64,000 bases of DNA from Alteriqipengyuania abyssalis (lineage in GTDB: Bacteria; Pseudomonadota; Alphaproteobacteria; Sphingomonadales; Sphingomonadaceae). The stretch is taken from positions 1 through 64,000 of the forward strand of contig NZ_JAHWXP010000002.1 of NCBI RefSeq assembly GCF_019857185.1, read 5' to 3'. Shown here piece after piece: positions 17,672-26,167 of this stretch (position 1 is its first letter; every line of letters begins with the position of its first letter). Under the pieces are notes generated by a model, which saw nothing but the letters and a program-made list of their open reading frames with translations, made no database searches and was not told the origin of the DNA. The position numbers and the translations under genes are program-made.

Positions 17672-18094
17672 ATGCACGATCCCGCCACACTCCGCGCGCC
17701 TGACGCCAGCCTTCGCCCGCGCGATGCTGCGCCCCTCCCCTCGCGCGCACCGACCGCAGCCGGTAGCGAGGACGAAGGCGATGACGGTCGCCCGGCCGAT
17801 CCCAATGTCGGGATCGCGACCAAGACCCGCGCCAAGCCGAAGAAGCCGAGCCAGTACAAGGTGCTGATGCTCAACGACGATTACACCCCGATGGAATTCG
17901 TGGTCATCGTACTCAAGCGGTTCTTCCGGATGGATATGGACGAGGCGACGCGGGTGATGCTGCAGGTCCACCAGCGCGGCGTCGGCGTGTGCGGGATCTT
18001 CCCCTACGAGGTCGCCGAGACCAAGGTGAACCAGGTGATGGACTTCGCCCGGCAGAACCAGCACCCGCTCCAGTGCACGCTGGAGAAAGCCTGA
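17672..18094 (+). CDS. clpS: ATP-dependent Clp protease adaptor ClpS
   Basis: ClpS delivers N-degron substrates to ClpAP. The 140-residue product has a disordered N-terminal 55 residues and a ClpS domain: [55 protein letters not shown]. The N-degron pocket residues ([10 protein letters not shown]) are intact. ATG 17672 is preferred; an upstream in-frame ATG at 17606 lies within the preceding terminator region. clpA, often adjacent, is not here. Confidence 0.95.
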   Translation: MHDPATLRAPDASLRPRDAAPLPSRAPTAAGSEDEGDDGRPADPNVGIATKTRAKPKKPSQYKVLMLNDDYTPMEFVVIVLKRFFRMDMDEATRVMLQVHQRGVGVCGIFPYEVAETKVNQVMDFARQNQHPLQCTLEKA

Positions 18095-18186
18095 ACCGGG
18101 CAACGTGCGACAAGCCACATGACGTTTGCGCGCATTGCCGCTAGGGCAGCGCGACCACGACCGTCCAATTAGCCGCGGGACCACGC

Positions 18187-19410
18187 TTGCCCTTCTCTTC
18201 GCGTCTCGACAGATACATCTTTCGTCTGACCATCGTCCCGATGATCGGCGTGTTCGCGCTCGCCGCGACGCTGTTGATGCTGGAGCAGATGCTCAAGCTG
18301 TTCCGCTTCGTCTCGACCGAGGGTGGCCCGGTGGGCGTGGTGTTCCAGATGCTCGGCACGCTGCTGCCCGATTATGCGGTGCTGGCGATCCCACTCGGCC
18401 TGCTGCTGGGTACCCTGTTCGCCTTTCGCCAGCTTGCGCTGTCGAGCGAGCTGGACGTGATGCGCGCGGTCGGCCTTGGCTACGGACGGCTGCTGAGGGT
18501 GCCGTTCGCGATCACCCTGACGCTGATGGCGATCAACGCCGCGATCGTGTTCTACGTCCAGCCGGTCTCCAAATATTACTACGAAGAACTCAATTTCGAC
18601 CTGCGCTCGGGCGCGCTGGGTGCCTCGATCAAGGTCGGCGAGTTCACCACGCTGGCCGACCGGATGGCGCTGCGGGTCGAAGAGAGCGAGGATTCGGGCC
18701 GCAAGCTCAAGGGCATTTTCGCGCGGATCAATGCCGAGGACGGGCAGACCCTTTCGATCAGTGCGCGCGAGGGACGGTTCCTTTCGACCAGCGACAATCC
18801 CGACACGGTCATCCTGCGCCTGTCCGACGGCACGATCGTGCAGGACCCGCCGGGCGAGACCCCGCGCGTGCTCAGCTTTACCGAACACGACCTGCCGATC
18901 GACCTGCCCGCGATCGAGCAGTTCCGCGCCCGGGGCGAGGCGGAGCGCGAGTATATCCTGCCCGAACTGCTGCGCATGGGGTGGAGCGATACGACCACCG
19001 AGGCCCAGCGCCTCGGCAGCCAGGCAAGCTTCAACTACCGGATGGTGGAGCTGGCGATGATGCTGTTCATGCCGTTACTGGCGGTCGCACTGGCTATTCC
19101 GCCCAAGCGGTCGACCAGCGCGCTGGGTGTGTTCGTCGCGGTGATCCTCGTGGTCGCCTATCACAAGGTCAATCAGTACATGCAGGATTTCGCCGCGCTT
19201 GGCCGGGTCGATCCGACGCTGGGCCTGTGGGGCCCGTTTGCGATTTTCGCCGGACTGATCCTGTGGTGGTACTGGCAGATCGCCCATGTCCCCGGCGGCC
19301 AGCCGATCGGTGCGCTGGAAAGCGCTTTCGCCAAGATCCTCAAACGGATCGGCAAGCTGCTGCGTCCCAAACGCCGGGCCGACGCCTTCCGCGTCGAACA
19401 GGCTAGCTGA
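18187..19410 (+). CDS. lptF: LPS export ABC transporter permease LptF
   Basis: LptF and LptG form the inner-membrane channel that extracts lipopolysaccharide for transport to the outer membrane. The 407-residue product has the YjgP/YjgQ layout: DRYIFRLTIVPMIGVFALAA and two more N-terminal membrane helices, a periplasmic beta-jellyroll region (about residues 135-275), and three C-terminal helices including LAVALAIPPKRSTSALGVF. The start used is TTG 18187, giving a typical N terminus. It is followed 11 nt later by lptG. Confidence 0.93.
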   Translation: MPFSSRLDRYIFRLTIVPMIGVFALAATLLMLEQMLKLFRFVSTEGGPVGVVFQMLGTLLPDYAVLAIPLGLLLGTLFAFRQLALSSELDVMRAVGLGYGRLLRVPFAITLTLMAINAAIVFYVQPVSKYYYEELNFDLRSGALGASIKVGEFTTLADRMALRVEESEDSGRKLKGIFARINAEDGQTLSISAREGRFLSTSDNPDTVILRLSDGTIVQDPPGETPRVLSFTEHDLPIDLPAIEQFRARGEAEREYILPELLRMGWSDTTTEAQRLGSQASFNYRMVELAMMLFMPLLAVALAIPPKRSTSALGVFVAVILVVAYHKVNQYMQDFAALGRVDPTLGLWGPFAIFAGLILWWYWQIAHVPGGQPIGALESAFAKILKRIGKLLRPKRRADAFRVEQAS

Positions 19411-19421
19411 GCGGTCGGGAT

Positions 19422-20519
19422 ATGACGTTCGACTTCTTCCCGTCGCGCACGCTGACGCTGTACCTCGCCAAGATGTTCAGCCTGCGGATCTTCGCGGTGC
19501 TGGTGATGCTGGTGCTGGTGCTGATGATGCTCGACCTGCTGTCCAACAGCGGCCAGATTCTGGAGGTGCCGGGCAATACCGAGGCGGACCTGTGGCTCTA
19601 TGCCTCGCTGCGGGTACCGATGCTGATCCAGCGGTTTCTGCCCTATTCGGTGTTGCTGGCGACGATCATCACACTGGTCACGCTCAACCAGAACAGCGAG
19701 GTTATCGCGATGAAGGCGGCGGGCCTGTCCGCGCATCAGGTGCTCGCCCCGCTGATCGTGACCGCGCTGCTGGTGGCGGGGATCAGTTTCGCCTTCAACG
19801 AACGCGTGGTGACCCGCGCGACCGCGCAGCTGACCGCGTGGGAGGCGACCGAATTCGGCGCGCAGCCCGACAAGCCCAAGAGCAAGGGCAGCATCTATCT
19901 TGAGGACGGGCAGAACATCCTCACCGCCCGCAGCTATTCCGGTGGCGGCCCCGCCCCGACCCTGCGTGATGTGACCTATTACCGGCGCAGTCCGTCGGCC
20001 GAGATCACCCAGAAGATCGACGCGCCGATGGCGGTTCGCGGGCCCGATGGCTGGGCGATGCAGAACCCGAGCGTGTTCACCGTCGGCACGGCAAGCCTGG
20101 CGCAACCGACCCAGCTGACCGTCGCCCCCGGCATCACCCCTGCGACGATCGAGCTGCAGGAGATCGACCCGACCACCCAGCCGTTCTGGCAGCTGGGCAG
20201 CTCGATCGAGGCCTATCGGCAGGCGGGCCGCGATACGGACGAGCTGGAAGCGAATTACTGGCACAAGATTTCAGGCCCCCTCGCCGCGGTGCTGATGCCC
20301 ATTCTGGGCGCCGTCGCGGGCTTCGGTCTCGCCCGTTCGGGGCAGCTGTTCATGCGCGCGCTGATCGGCATGGCGCTGGGCTTTGCCTATTTCGTGATCG
20401 ACAATGCCGCGCTCGCAATGGGCGATTTCGGCGGCTATCCGCCCTTCCTCGCCGCGTGGGCACCGTTCCTGCTGTTCCTGATGATCGGCGAGACCGTGCT
20501 CGTTCGCACCGAAGAGTGA
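19422..20519 (+). CDS. lptG: LPS export ABC transporter permease LptG
   Basis: The partner permease of LptF, 365 residues with the same plan of three N-terminal helices (RTLTLYLAKMFSLRIFAVLV start), a periplasmic domain, and three C-terminal helices ending LFLMIGETVLV. It contains SEVIAMKAAGLSAHQVLAPL, the coupling-helix region typical of this family. Gene order and 11-nt spacing from lptF indicate one operon. Its stop overlaps the next gene's GTG start by four bases (GTGA). Confidence 0.93.
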   Translation: MTFDFFPSRTLTLYLAKMFSLRIFAVLVMLVLVLMMLDLLSNSGQILEVPGNTEADLWLYASLRVPMLIQRFLPYSVLLATIITLVTLNQNSEVIAMKAAGLSAHQVLAPLIVTALLVAGISFAFNERVVTRATAQLTAWEATEFGAQPDKPKSKGSIYLEDGQNILTARSYSGGGPAPTLRDVTYYRRSPSAEITQKIDAPMAVRGPDGWAMQNPSVFTVGTASLAQPTQLTVAPGITPATIELQEIDPTTQPFWQLGSSIEAYRQAGRDTDELEANYWHKISGPLAAVLMPILGAVAGFGLARSGQLFMRALIGMALGFAYFVIDNAALAMGDFGGYPPFLAAWAPFLLFLMIGETVLVRTEE

Positions 20520-21046
20520 ACAGCGCACAGACCGACGACTGGCACATCCGCCTTGCGCGGCGCGGCGATGCGGCGGCGATGCCCGCGATCGAACGTGAAG
20601 CGGGCAGGATGTTCGAGCGCCTCGATGGGTTGGCATGGGTCTCCTGGCAGGAACCCGTGGCGGTCGACCGGCTGGAGCGCTATATCGCGCGCGGCCATTG
20701 CCTTGTGGCGCAGGCCGGCGAGCACCTTGTGGGATTTCTGGTGACCGAACCCTTCGGGCGCGAGCTGCATGCATACGAATTCAGCGTGCATCCCGACTGG
20801 CAGGGCCGCGGGATCGGTTCGGCGCTGCTGCGCGGATGCATGATCGACGCGCGCAATTCGGGCTTCACCGCGATCACGCTTACGACGTTCGCGGAGGTCC
20901 CGTGGAATGCGCCGTTCTATCGCCGGATGGGCTTCGTCGACATCGCCGCAGCGGACAACCCGCGTCTGGCAGGCGAACTCGCGGCCGAGGCGGAGCGGGG
21001 CATGCCCGCCGAAGCGCGCATCGCTATGACCTGCGCGCTTGGTTGA
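20516..21046 (+). CDS. GNAT-family N-acetyltransferase
   Basis: A 176-residue acetyltransferase with the acetyl-CoA loop FSVHPDWQGRGIGSALLRGCM and a following ARNSGFTAITLTTF-NAPFYRRMGFV block typical of GNAT motif A and B. The substrate is not recognisable. The GTG start at 20516 overlaps the lptG stop (GTGA), so it is translationally coupled to the LPS-export operon, though a shared role need not follow. Longer in-frame starts lie inside lptG and look spurious. Confidence 0.85.
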   Translation: MNSAQTDDWHIRLARRGDAAAMPAIEREAGRMFERLDGLAWVSWQEPVAVDRLERYIARGHCLVAQAGEHLVGFLVTEPFGRELHAYEFSVHPDWQGRGIGSALLRGCMIDARNSGFTAITLTTFAEVPWNAPFYRRMGFVDIAAADNPRLAGELAAEAERGMPAEARIAMTCALG

Positions 21047-21088
21047 CTGGTTTGCAACAATGTCTAAATGCACCGCGCATTCAGAGGG

Positions 21089-21117
21089 TTGCCCCCAACT
21101 GCCTTCTGTCGTGCTAA
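21089..21117 (+). promoter_or_regulatory. Putative sigma-70 promoter
   Basis: TTGCCC, a 17-bp spacer and TGCTAA (21112-21117) lie in the gap downstream of the acetyltransferase gene. They would drive the 52-codon ORF at 21207 and the gene at 21381. The rest of the stretch 21047-21206 shows nothing else I can support. Confidence 0.4.
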
Positions 21118-21206
21118 ACGCGGGGTTCGGGCCGTTTGTGTTGGTGTTGCAACCTTCTCGCAAAAGCGTAGAAACACCCAAGGGGACGCAAGACAGGAAT
21201 TTGCCC

Positions 21207-21365
21207 GTGTCGGGACCGCACACCGCGAAAGCCCAAGCCGATCTGCCGTTCCGCAAGCCCAGCCACGATCTCGATCGCATGACCTTGCGTGAGCCGATCG
21301 TCAGCGCTTTCCAGCACCACACCATCATGGCCCATCTTGCGCTCACCAGCAGGCCGGCCGGCTGA
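21207..21365 (+). CDS. Small protein of unknown function (52 residues)
   Basis: A GTG-initiated ORF with AGGA about 8 nt upstream (21195-21199 region) and a TGA at 21363. The product is mostly soluble, with a charged first half (LPFRKPSHDLDRMTLREP) and a hydrophobic C-terminal half (IVSAFQHHTIMAHLALTS). It shows no family I recognise. It sits 15 nt before the next gene in the same direction and downstream of a promoter-like sequence, so it may be translated or be part of a leader. The ribosome-binding site is its main support. Confidence 0.45.
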   Translation: MSGPHTAKAQADLPFRKPSHDLDRMTLREPIVSAFQHHTIMAHLALTSRPAG

Positions 21366-21380
21366 AATGCCCAGAGATTT

Positions 21381-22538
21381 ATGACCGACATCACCGTCTC
21401 GCCGCTCGATGCGACGAAAAGCCGCGACCGTGCGGCCTTCGTCGACCTGGGCCGCCGCTTCGCCGCGCAGCTGCCGCACTCGGTTCCGCAACTGCGGGCC
21501 GAACAGCTCGAACTCATCAATCCGGGCAAGAACCCGTTCTTCGGCCATGCCGAAGCGCAGCTGTTCATCGCCTATCGCGACGGCAAGCCGGTAGGCCGGA
21601 TCAGCGCGCATATCGACCGGCTGGCGCTGGAGGTGCCCGCCGAACAGGGCATGGGCCCCGGCACCGGCATGTTCGGCTATTTCGACGCCGAGGATGAAGC
21701 GGTCGCCAGCGCGCTGCTCGTGGCGGCAGAAGACTGGCTGCGCACGCAGGGGATGAACCGGGTGCTCGGCCCGATCTCCATGTCCATCTGGGAAGAGCCC
21801 GGCCTGCTCGTGCGCGGGCAGGATCATGCGCCGATGATCATGATGGGCCACCATCCCGAACGCTACGCCGGCTACATCGCGGGCGCGGGCTATGCGCCTG
21901 CCAAGCACCTTTATACCTACGATCTGCCGGTCGGCCGGGAATTCCCACCGCTGGTGCAGCGGATCGTCAAGTCGGGAGAGCGCAACAGCCGGATCCGGGT
22001 GCGCCCGATCGACCTCGACCATTACGAGAGCGAGATCGAAATCGTTCTCGAAATCCTCAACGATGCATGGTCGCAGAACTGGGGCTTCGTCCCGCTGACC
22101 GAGGCGGAGGTCGCCTATACCGGCAAGAAGCTGCGCCCGCTGATCCATCCGGAAATCAACCGGATCGCGGAACTGGACGGCGAACCGGTCGCCTTCATGA
22201 TGACGCTGCCCAACGTCAACGATCTGTTCGCGCGCACGCGCGGCAAGCTGTTCCCGTTCGGCTGGCTTGCAACCCTGCGCTGGCTGCGCAAGCCGATGCA
22301 CGCAGGGATGCGGGTGCCGCTGATGGGTGTGCGCAAGCGGCTGCATAACTCCCGCCTCGCCAGCCAGCTCGCCTTCATGATGATCAGCCAGATCAGGCAT
22401 TCGGCGAGCAGCGTGTTCCACTCGGACCGCGGCGAGGTCGGCTGGATCCTCGAAGACAATCAGGGAATGGTCGCCATCGCCGACGCGATCGACAGCAGCA
22501 TCAACCGCGAATACGTGATCTACGAGAAGGATTTGTAA
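21381..22538 (+). CDS. GNAT-superfamily protein of the YghO-like type
   Basis: This 385-residue protein belongs to a family found widely in proteobacteria and sometimes misnamed as a dATP pyrophosphohydrolase. Seen in sequence are FFGHAEAQLFIAYRDGKPVGRISAHID, a GFFDAE-like segment (GMFGYFDAEDE), LGPISMSIWEEPGLLV, and a C-terminal GNAT-like part with EIVLEILNDAWSQNWGFVPLT and VGWILEDNQGM. The substrate is unknown. ATG 21381 is the first start after the 52-codon ORF. Confidence 0.7.
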   Translation: MTDITVSPLDATKSRDRAAFVDLGRRFAAQLPHSVPQLRAEQLELINPGKNPFFGHAEAQLFIAYRDGKPVGRISAHIDRLALEVPAEQGMGPGTGMFGYFDAEDEAVASALLVAAEDWLRTQGMNRVLGPISMSIWEEPGLLVRGQDHAPMIMMGHHPERYAGYIAGAGYAPAKHLYTYDLPVGREFPPLVQRIVKSGERNSRIRVRPIDLDHYESEIEIVLEILNDAWSQNWGFVPLTEAEVAYTGKKLRPLIHPEINRIAELDGEPVAFMMTLPNVNDLFARTRGKLFPFGWLATLRWLRKPMHAGMRVPLMGVRKRLHNSRLASQLAFMMISQIRHSASSVFHSDRGEVGWILEDNQGMVAIADAIDSSINREYVIYEKDL

Positions 22539-22555
22539 GCGCGCGCATGCGCTCC

Positions 22556-22581
22556 GGAACGCGAGGGACACCCGCGGCGTT
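22556..22581 (+). promoter_or_regulatory. EcfG-type general stress promoter of the receiver gene
   Basis: GGAAC (22556-22560), a 17-bp spacer and CGTT (22578-22581) match the alphaproteobacterial EcfG consensus GGAAC-N16/17-CGTT. It lies about 50 nt before the ATG of the receiver-domain gene at 22633, near the general stress locus. Confidence 0.75.
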
Positions 22582-22632
22582 TGCTGCATATCCCCACTTG
22601 CCGACCCCGGCCCTCGCGAAGGATACCTACGA

Positions 22633-23058
22633 ATGCCGCCGGACGGCGCCAGCCCCCGAAAGACCCGCAATTACGGGCCTGTCCTGATTGTCGAAGACGA
22701 TGCCGTCCTTGCCCTCGCGGTGGAAGACGCGCTGATCGAGGCGGGCGCGCGCGACATCGCGATCGCTGCGACGACATCGCAGGCGATCGAGCGGCTGCGC
22801 GATGGCGACGTGGAAACCGTAATCCTCGACGTTCACCTGGCCGACCGCGGCGATGGCTGGGCGATTGCGGAAGTGCTGCGGGCGCTCGGCCCCAATGCAC
22901 CCAAGGTCATTTTCGCGACCGGATCGCCCGACGAAATACCCGCCCATGTCGCGGATCTGGGCCCGGTGCTGGGCAAGCCGTACGATTTCGACGACCTGCT
23001 GGCGCATGTCGGCAAGCCCGAGCGGCCCTCCTTCCTCTCCCGCCTCAAGCGCGACTGA
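22633..23058 (+). CDS. Single-domain response regulator
   Basis: A 141-residue stand-alone receiver (REC) domain with no output domain. It has VLIVEDDAVLALAVEDALIE (acidic pocket), the phospho-acceptor Asp in VILDVHLADRGDG, FATGSPDEIP (Thr/Ser switch), and the conserved Lys in GKPYDFDDLL. Single-domain receivers often shuttle phosphate in general stress networks. The EcfG-type promoter upstream and the position before phyR suggest it feeds into or is controlled by the same response. The cognate kinase is not identifiable. Confidence 0.85.
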   Translation: MPPDGASPRKTRNYGPVLIVEDDAVLALAVEDALIEAGARDIAIAATTSQAIERLRDGDVETVILDVHLADRGDGWAIAEVLRALGPNAPKVIFATGSPDEIPAHVADLGPVLGKPYDFDDLLAHVGKPERPSFLSRLKRD

Positions 23059-23121
23059 GCGCTCCTCCGCGCGCCTCTCGGCACGTCCGGATTGCGCCTT
23101 TCGCGCACCGCCATCAGGCAC

Positions 23122-23162
23122 AAAAAAAGGCCTTCGATCCGCATGGTGCGGAACGAAGGCCT
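23122..23162 (-). terminator. Strong hairpin with U-tract on the minus strand
   Basis: AGGCCTTCG (23128-23136) pairs with CGAAGGCCT (23154-23162), with an inner CCGCA/TGCGG stem. On the minus strand it is followed by seven Ts. It would terminate minus-strand transcription, although no minus-strand gene lies just upstream. For the plus-strand receiver gene it is a stable 3' hairpin without a U-tract. The remaining gap 23163-23334 has no other recognisable feature. Confidence 0.55.
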
Positions 23163-23334
23163 TCGGGATCGTATCACCAGCCGCTTGGACGGGAGGGGGG
23201 TCTCGGCGGTGACATAGGGAGAATGCCCCGGCCCGAAGCCGGTTCCTCGCCCCGCGAATTTTTTTTCGGCCCTTTCACTACCACGTCATCGAAACCACCT
23301 TGCAGGCGCTTTACAAGCGAACTTGCGCAGGCTT

Positions 23335-23359
23335 GGAACCTGCCTCGACGCCGGACGTT
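23335..23359 (+). promoter_or_regulatory. EcfG-type promoter of phyR
   Basis: GGAAC (23335-23339), a 16-bp spacer and CGTT (23356-23359) lie 30 nt upstream of the phyR ATG. This is an exact match to the EcfG consensus and implies positive autoregulation of the stress response, as known in other alphaproteobacteria. Confidence 0.85.
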
Positions 23360-23389
23360 GGCGAGAGGTTCAGACGGGAAAGATACTAC

Positions 23390-24193
23390 ATGTCCATTGG
23401 AGAAAATGTCGCTGCAAACCTGCCCTATCTGCGTCGCTACGCGCGCGCGCTGACGGGATCGCAGCAGACCGGTGACGCCTTCGTGCGCGCCACGCTCGAA
23501 GCGGCGCTGGCCGACGACGAGCTCAAGTCCTCGCTCGAAGGCGGCCGCGTGCCGCTGTACCGGGCGTTCAACAAGGTGTGGTCGAGCGCCTATCTCGAAG
23601 TGTCGGACCGGGGGGCGGACAATGCCGACCTGCCCGACCAGATCAGCGCCGACAGGCTGCAAACCGTCACGCCGCTCAACCGGCAGGCGCTGCTGCTGAC
23701 CACGCTGGAAGATTTCACGATCGAGCAGTCGGCGGAGATCATGGAGATCGCGCCGCAGGACGTCGAGAAAATGGTCCAGGATGCGATCGCCGAGATCGAT
23801 CGCGAATCGGCCACCAGCGTGCTCATCATCGAAGACGAGCCGCTGATCTCGATGCAGCTGGAAGACCTCGTGCGCGGCCTTGGCCACGACATCTGCGGCA
23901 CCGCCGCCACGCGCACTCAGGCGCAGCAGGTGGTCGCGGAGAAGACCCCGGGTCTGGTGCTGGCCGATATCCAGCTCGCCGATGGCTCCTCGGGCCTCGA
24001 CGCGGTGGACGATATCCTGAGTATCGGCAGCGTGCCGGTGATCTTCATCACCGCCTATCCCGAGCGACTGCTGACCGGCGACCGGCCTGAGCCGACCTAT
24101 CTGGTCACCAAGCCGTTCCAGGAAGCCACGGTGCGCGCGGCGATCAGCCAGGCGCTGTTCTTCAACGCCAGCCACGAGAACGCCTCCGCCTGA
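23390..24193 (+). CDS. phyR: General stress response anti-anti-sigma regulator PhyR
   Basis: PhyR has a sigma-factor-like N-terminal domain that, after phosphorylation, binds NepR and frees EcfG. The 267-residue product shows the sigma-like part (LPYLRRYARALTGSQQTGDAF, then TPLNRQALLLTTLEDFTIEQ) and a C-terminal receiver with VLIIEDEPLISMQLEDLV, phospho-acceptor Asp193 in LADIQLADGSSG and the Lys in VTKPFQE. ATG 23390 follows an EcfG promoter by 30 nt. It converges with the kinase gene across a bidirectional terminator; nepR-ecfG lie beyond the kinase. Confidence 0.96.
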   Translation: MSIGENVAANLPYLRRYARALTGSQQTGDAFVRATLEAALADDELKSSLEGGRVPLYRAFNKVWSSAYLEVSDRGADNADLPDQISADRLQTVTPLNRQALLLTTLEDFTIEQSAEIMEIAPQDVEKMVQDAIAEIDRESATSVLIIEDEPLISMQLEDLVRGLGHDICGTAATRTQAQQVVAEKTPGLVLADIQLADGSSGLDAVDDILSIGSVPVIFITAYPERLLTGDRPEPTYLVTKPFQEATVRAAISQALFFNASHENASA

Positions 24194-24220
24194 GGCAACG
24201 TCTCACCGAACAAAAGAAAA

Positions 24221-24247
24221 GGGCGTCGCGATTGCGGCGCCCTTTTT
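24221..24247. terminator. Bidirectional terminator between phyR and the kinase gene
   Basis: GGGCGTCGC-GATT-GCGGCGCCC is followed by TTTTT on the plus strand and, read on the minus strand, by TTTTCTTTTG. It serves both convergent genes. Confidence 0.85.
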
Positions 24248-24296
24248 GTGTCTCGTCTGAAGGCGGCCCGGCGGCCCGGGGCATTAGCTCCCCAGA

Positions 24297-26000
24297 TCAG
24301 CCCCTGCTCGTAGCCCCTGCTTCGCGCGCCTGCACGCCGGTGGGCCGGTTGCGCGCCCGCATCCTGAACTCGGTCGGCTTGCGCACCGGCACCCGCAGCA
24401 CGCAGCGCACGCCCTGCGGCGCAAAGTCCAGTTCGACCGGGTGCTTGAGCTCGTGCGCGACGATCTTCTCGATCAGTTCGGTGCCGAAGCCGCGCGGGCG
24501 CTCGCTCGCCACCGTCGGCCCGCCGCGCTCCTGCCACAGCACCTCGACCAGATTTTCGCGCAGCTGGTGCCAGGTGACATCGAGCTGCCCGCCTTCGACC
24601 GAGAGCGAGCCATATTTGGACGCATTGGTCGCCAGCTCGTGAATCGCGAGGCCGAAGGACAGAGCGTCATTGGGCGCAAGATCGACCTCGGGCCCGTCGA
24701 GTTTCAGGATCGATTCGGCGGAATTGGCATAGGGTGCCAACTCCGCTTCCAGCACCGCACGCAGCGGCGTGGTGCCCCATTCGGACTGGGTCAGCAGATC
24801 GTGCGTGGCGGACAGGGCGCGGATCCGCCCGTCGAGCCCGCTGGCGAAATCCTCCAGCGAATGCGCCCGCCGCCGGGTCAGCGCGACGATCGACAGCACA
24901 TTGGCAAGCGTGTTTTTGACCCGGTGGTTAAGCTCGCGGGTCAGCGAATTGCGGATCGAGTTCTGCTCGGCATAGAAATCGAGCGCCGCCTGGTCCTCAT
25001 GCGCCTGCTGGGTCAGCAGTCGTGCGACCAGCATCGAAAGGCTGGCGACCGCGATCCCGAACAGCAGGGTAATCATCGAGAGCAGCGAGAGCGCATCGCC
25101 ACGCGCCGATTCGACCTCCACCGTCATCGGCCGATCGGCCAGATCGACCTCGATCCGCGTCACCCGCCCGGTCCGCCGTGCAGGCGCGTGCGCCGCGACC
25201 AGATTGGCGGCAACCGGCTCGCCATCATACAGCCGCACGCCCCGCTGGCCGACCAGTTCGCGCGTCAGCACCGAATCGAGGAACACCTGCGAATTGAACG
25301 GGCCATAGACGAAGCCACGGATCAGCTCGTCGCGCGTGCCCGGCTCGAACACGGGCATGTAGATGATGAAGCCCGAGTCGCGCCCCTGGCCTTCCTGCAC
25401 CAGCACGATCCGTCCGCTCGCGGTCGGGCGCCCAGTCTCGATCGCCTTCTGCATTGCGCTGCGGCGGACGGCCTCGGAATACATGTCGAAGCCGATCGCG
25501 CGGGCGTTGCGTTCGCTCATCGGCTCGAGAAAGGTCACCGGGACGGCGAAGTTGCTGCCTGCCTCGGGTCGCGGCGTGATGCGGAACGGCTCTCCTGTAT
25601 CGGCCTGAACCATGCGTTCGAAGCTGCCGATCTGCCCGCTCGGCACGATCGGCGCCCAGCCGATCCCCTCCGCCCCGCGATAATCCGCGTCCAGCCGCAA
25701 TTCGGTGGCGAAGCGGCGGAACAGGTCGGCGGGCACCCGGTCGAGCGTGGTGATCAGCGCCGCGCCCGCGATCAGGTACGATCCGCTGGTATTGACCCGC
25801 CGGTCCAGCGAGGACGCGATCACCTGCGCGGTTTCGTTGAGCTGCGCCTGCTCGCGCCGGCGCTCGCCGCGTTCGATCGCATAGACGCTCAGCGCGGTGA
25901 TTGCGGTGATCAGCAGGAAGATCACCACCGGCACGGCACGGGGGTAATGGACCAGCCATCGCCTGAATCGCCGTGTCGGAAGTGTCGGATCGGACGCCAC
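24297..26000 (-). CDS. CHASE-domain HWE/HisKA_2 sensor histidine kinase of the general stress locus
   Basis: The product (about 567 residues) has an N-terminal membrane helix (VPVVIFLLITAITALSVYAI), a periplasmic CHASE sensor domain with EGIGWAPIVPSG, a second membrane helix (LSLLSMITLLFGIAVASLSML), and a HWE/HisKA_2 kinase core. The phospho-acceptor is His359 in LNHRVKNTLANVLS; the ATP-binding part has IHELATNASKYGSLS and GFGTELIEKIV. HWE/HisKA_2 kinases at phyR loci phosphorylate PhyR; that role is inferred here. I chose GTG 26000, which has GGAG 6 nt upstream. A longer start at 26075 lies inside the promoter region. Confidence 0.88.
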   Translation of the reverse strand: MASDPTLPTRRFRRWLVHYPRAVPVVIFLLITAITALSVYAIERGERRREQAQLNETAQVIASSLDRRVNTSGSYLIAGAALITTLDRVPADLFRRFATELRLDADYRGAEGIGWAPIVPSGQIGSFERMVQADTGEPFRITPRPEAGSNFAVPVTFLEPMSERNARAIGFDMYSEAVRRSAMQKAIETGRPTASGRIVLVQEGQGRDSGFIIYMPVFEPGTRDELIRGFVYGPFNSQVFLDSVLTRELVGQRGVRLYDGEPVAANLVAAHAPARRTGRVTRIEVDLADRPMTVEVESARGDALSLLSMITLLFGIAVASLSMLVARLLTQQAHEDQAALDFYAEQNSIRNSLTRELNHRVKNTLANVLSIVALTRRRAHSLEDFASGLDGRIRALSATHDLLTQSEWGTTPLRAVLEAELAPYANSAESILKLDGPEVDLAPNDALSFGLAIHELATNASKYGSLSVEGGQLDVTWHQLRENLVEVLWQERGGPTVASERPRGFGTELIEKIVAHELKHPVELDFAPQGVRCVLRVPVRKPTEFRMRARNRPTGVQAREAGATSRG

Positions 26001-26067
26001 TATTGCTCCGCTAGAATATCGTTCGGGCCGCGCGTCCGGCGGCCTGGTGAATGCTGGATTTAGCAAG

Positions 26068-26094
26068 GGAACCACGCGCGGGCAGCAACGTTCC
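26068..26094. promoter_or_regulatory. Face-to-face EcfG-type promoters for nepR-ecfG and the kinase
   Basis: On the plus strand GGAAC (26068-26072), a 16-bp spacer and CGTT (26089-26092) precede nepR by 76 nt. On the minus strand GGAAC (26094-26090), 16 bp and GGTT (26073-26070) precede the kinase gene and differ from consensus by one base. The two motifs occupy the same 27 bp in opposite directions, so one site may serve both genes. Confidence 0.75.
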
Positions 26095-26167
26095 TGTTGT
26101 CTTGGATCGATTATGGGAAGGGCAGGCTTGGGTTTCGGCTACCGATACCCCATGTAAGCCGACAGGC

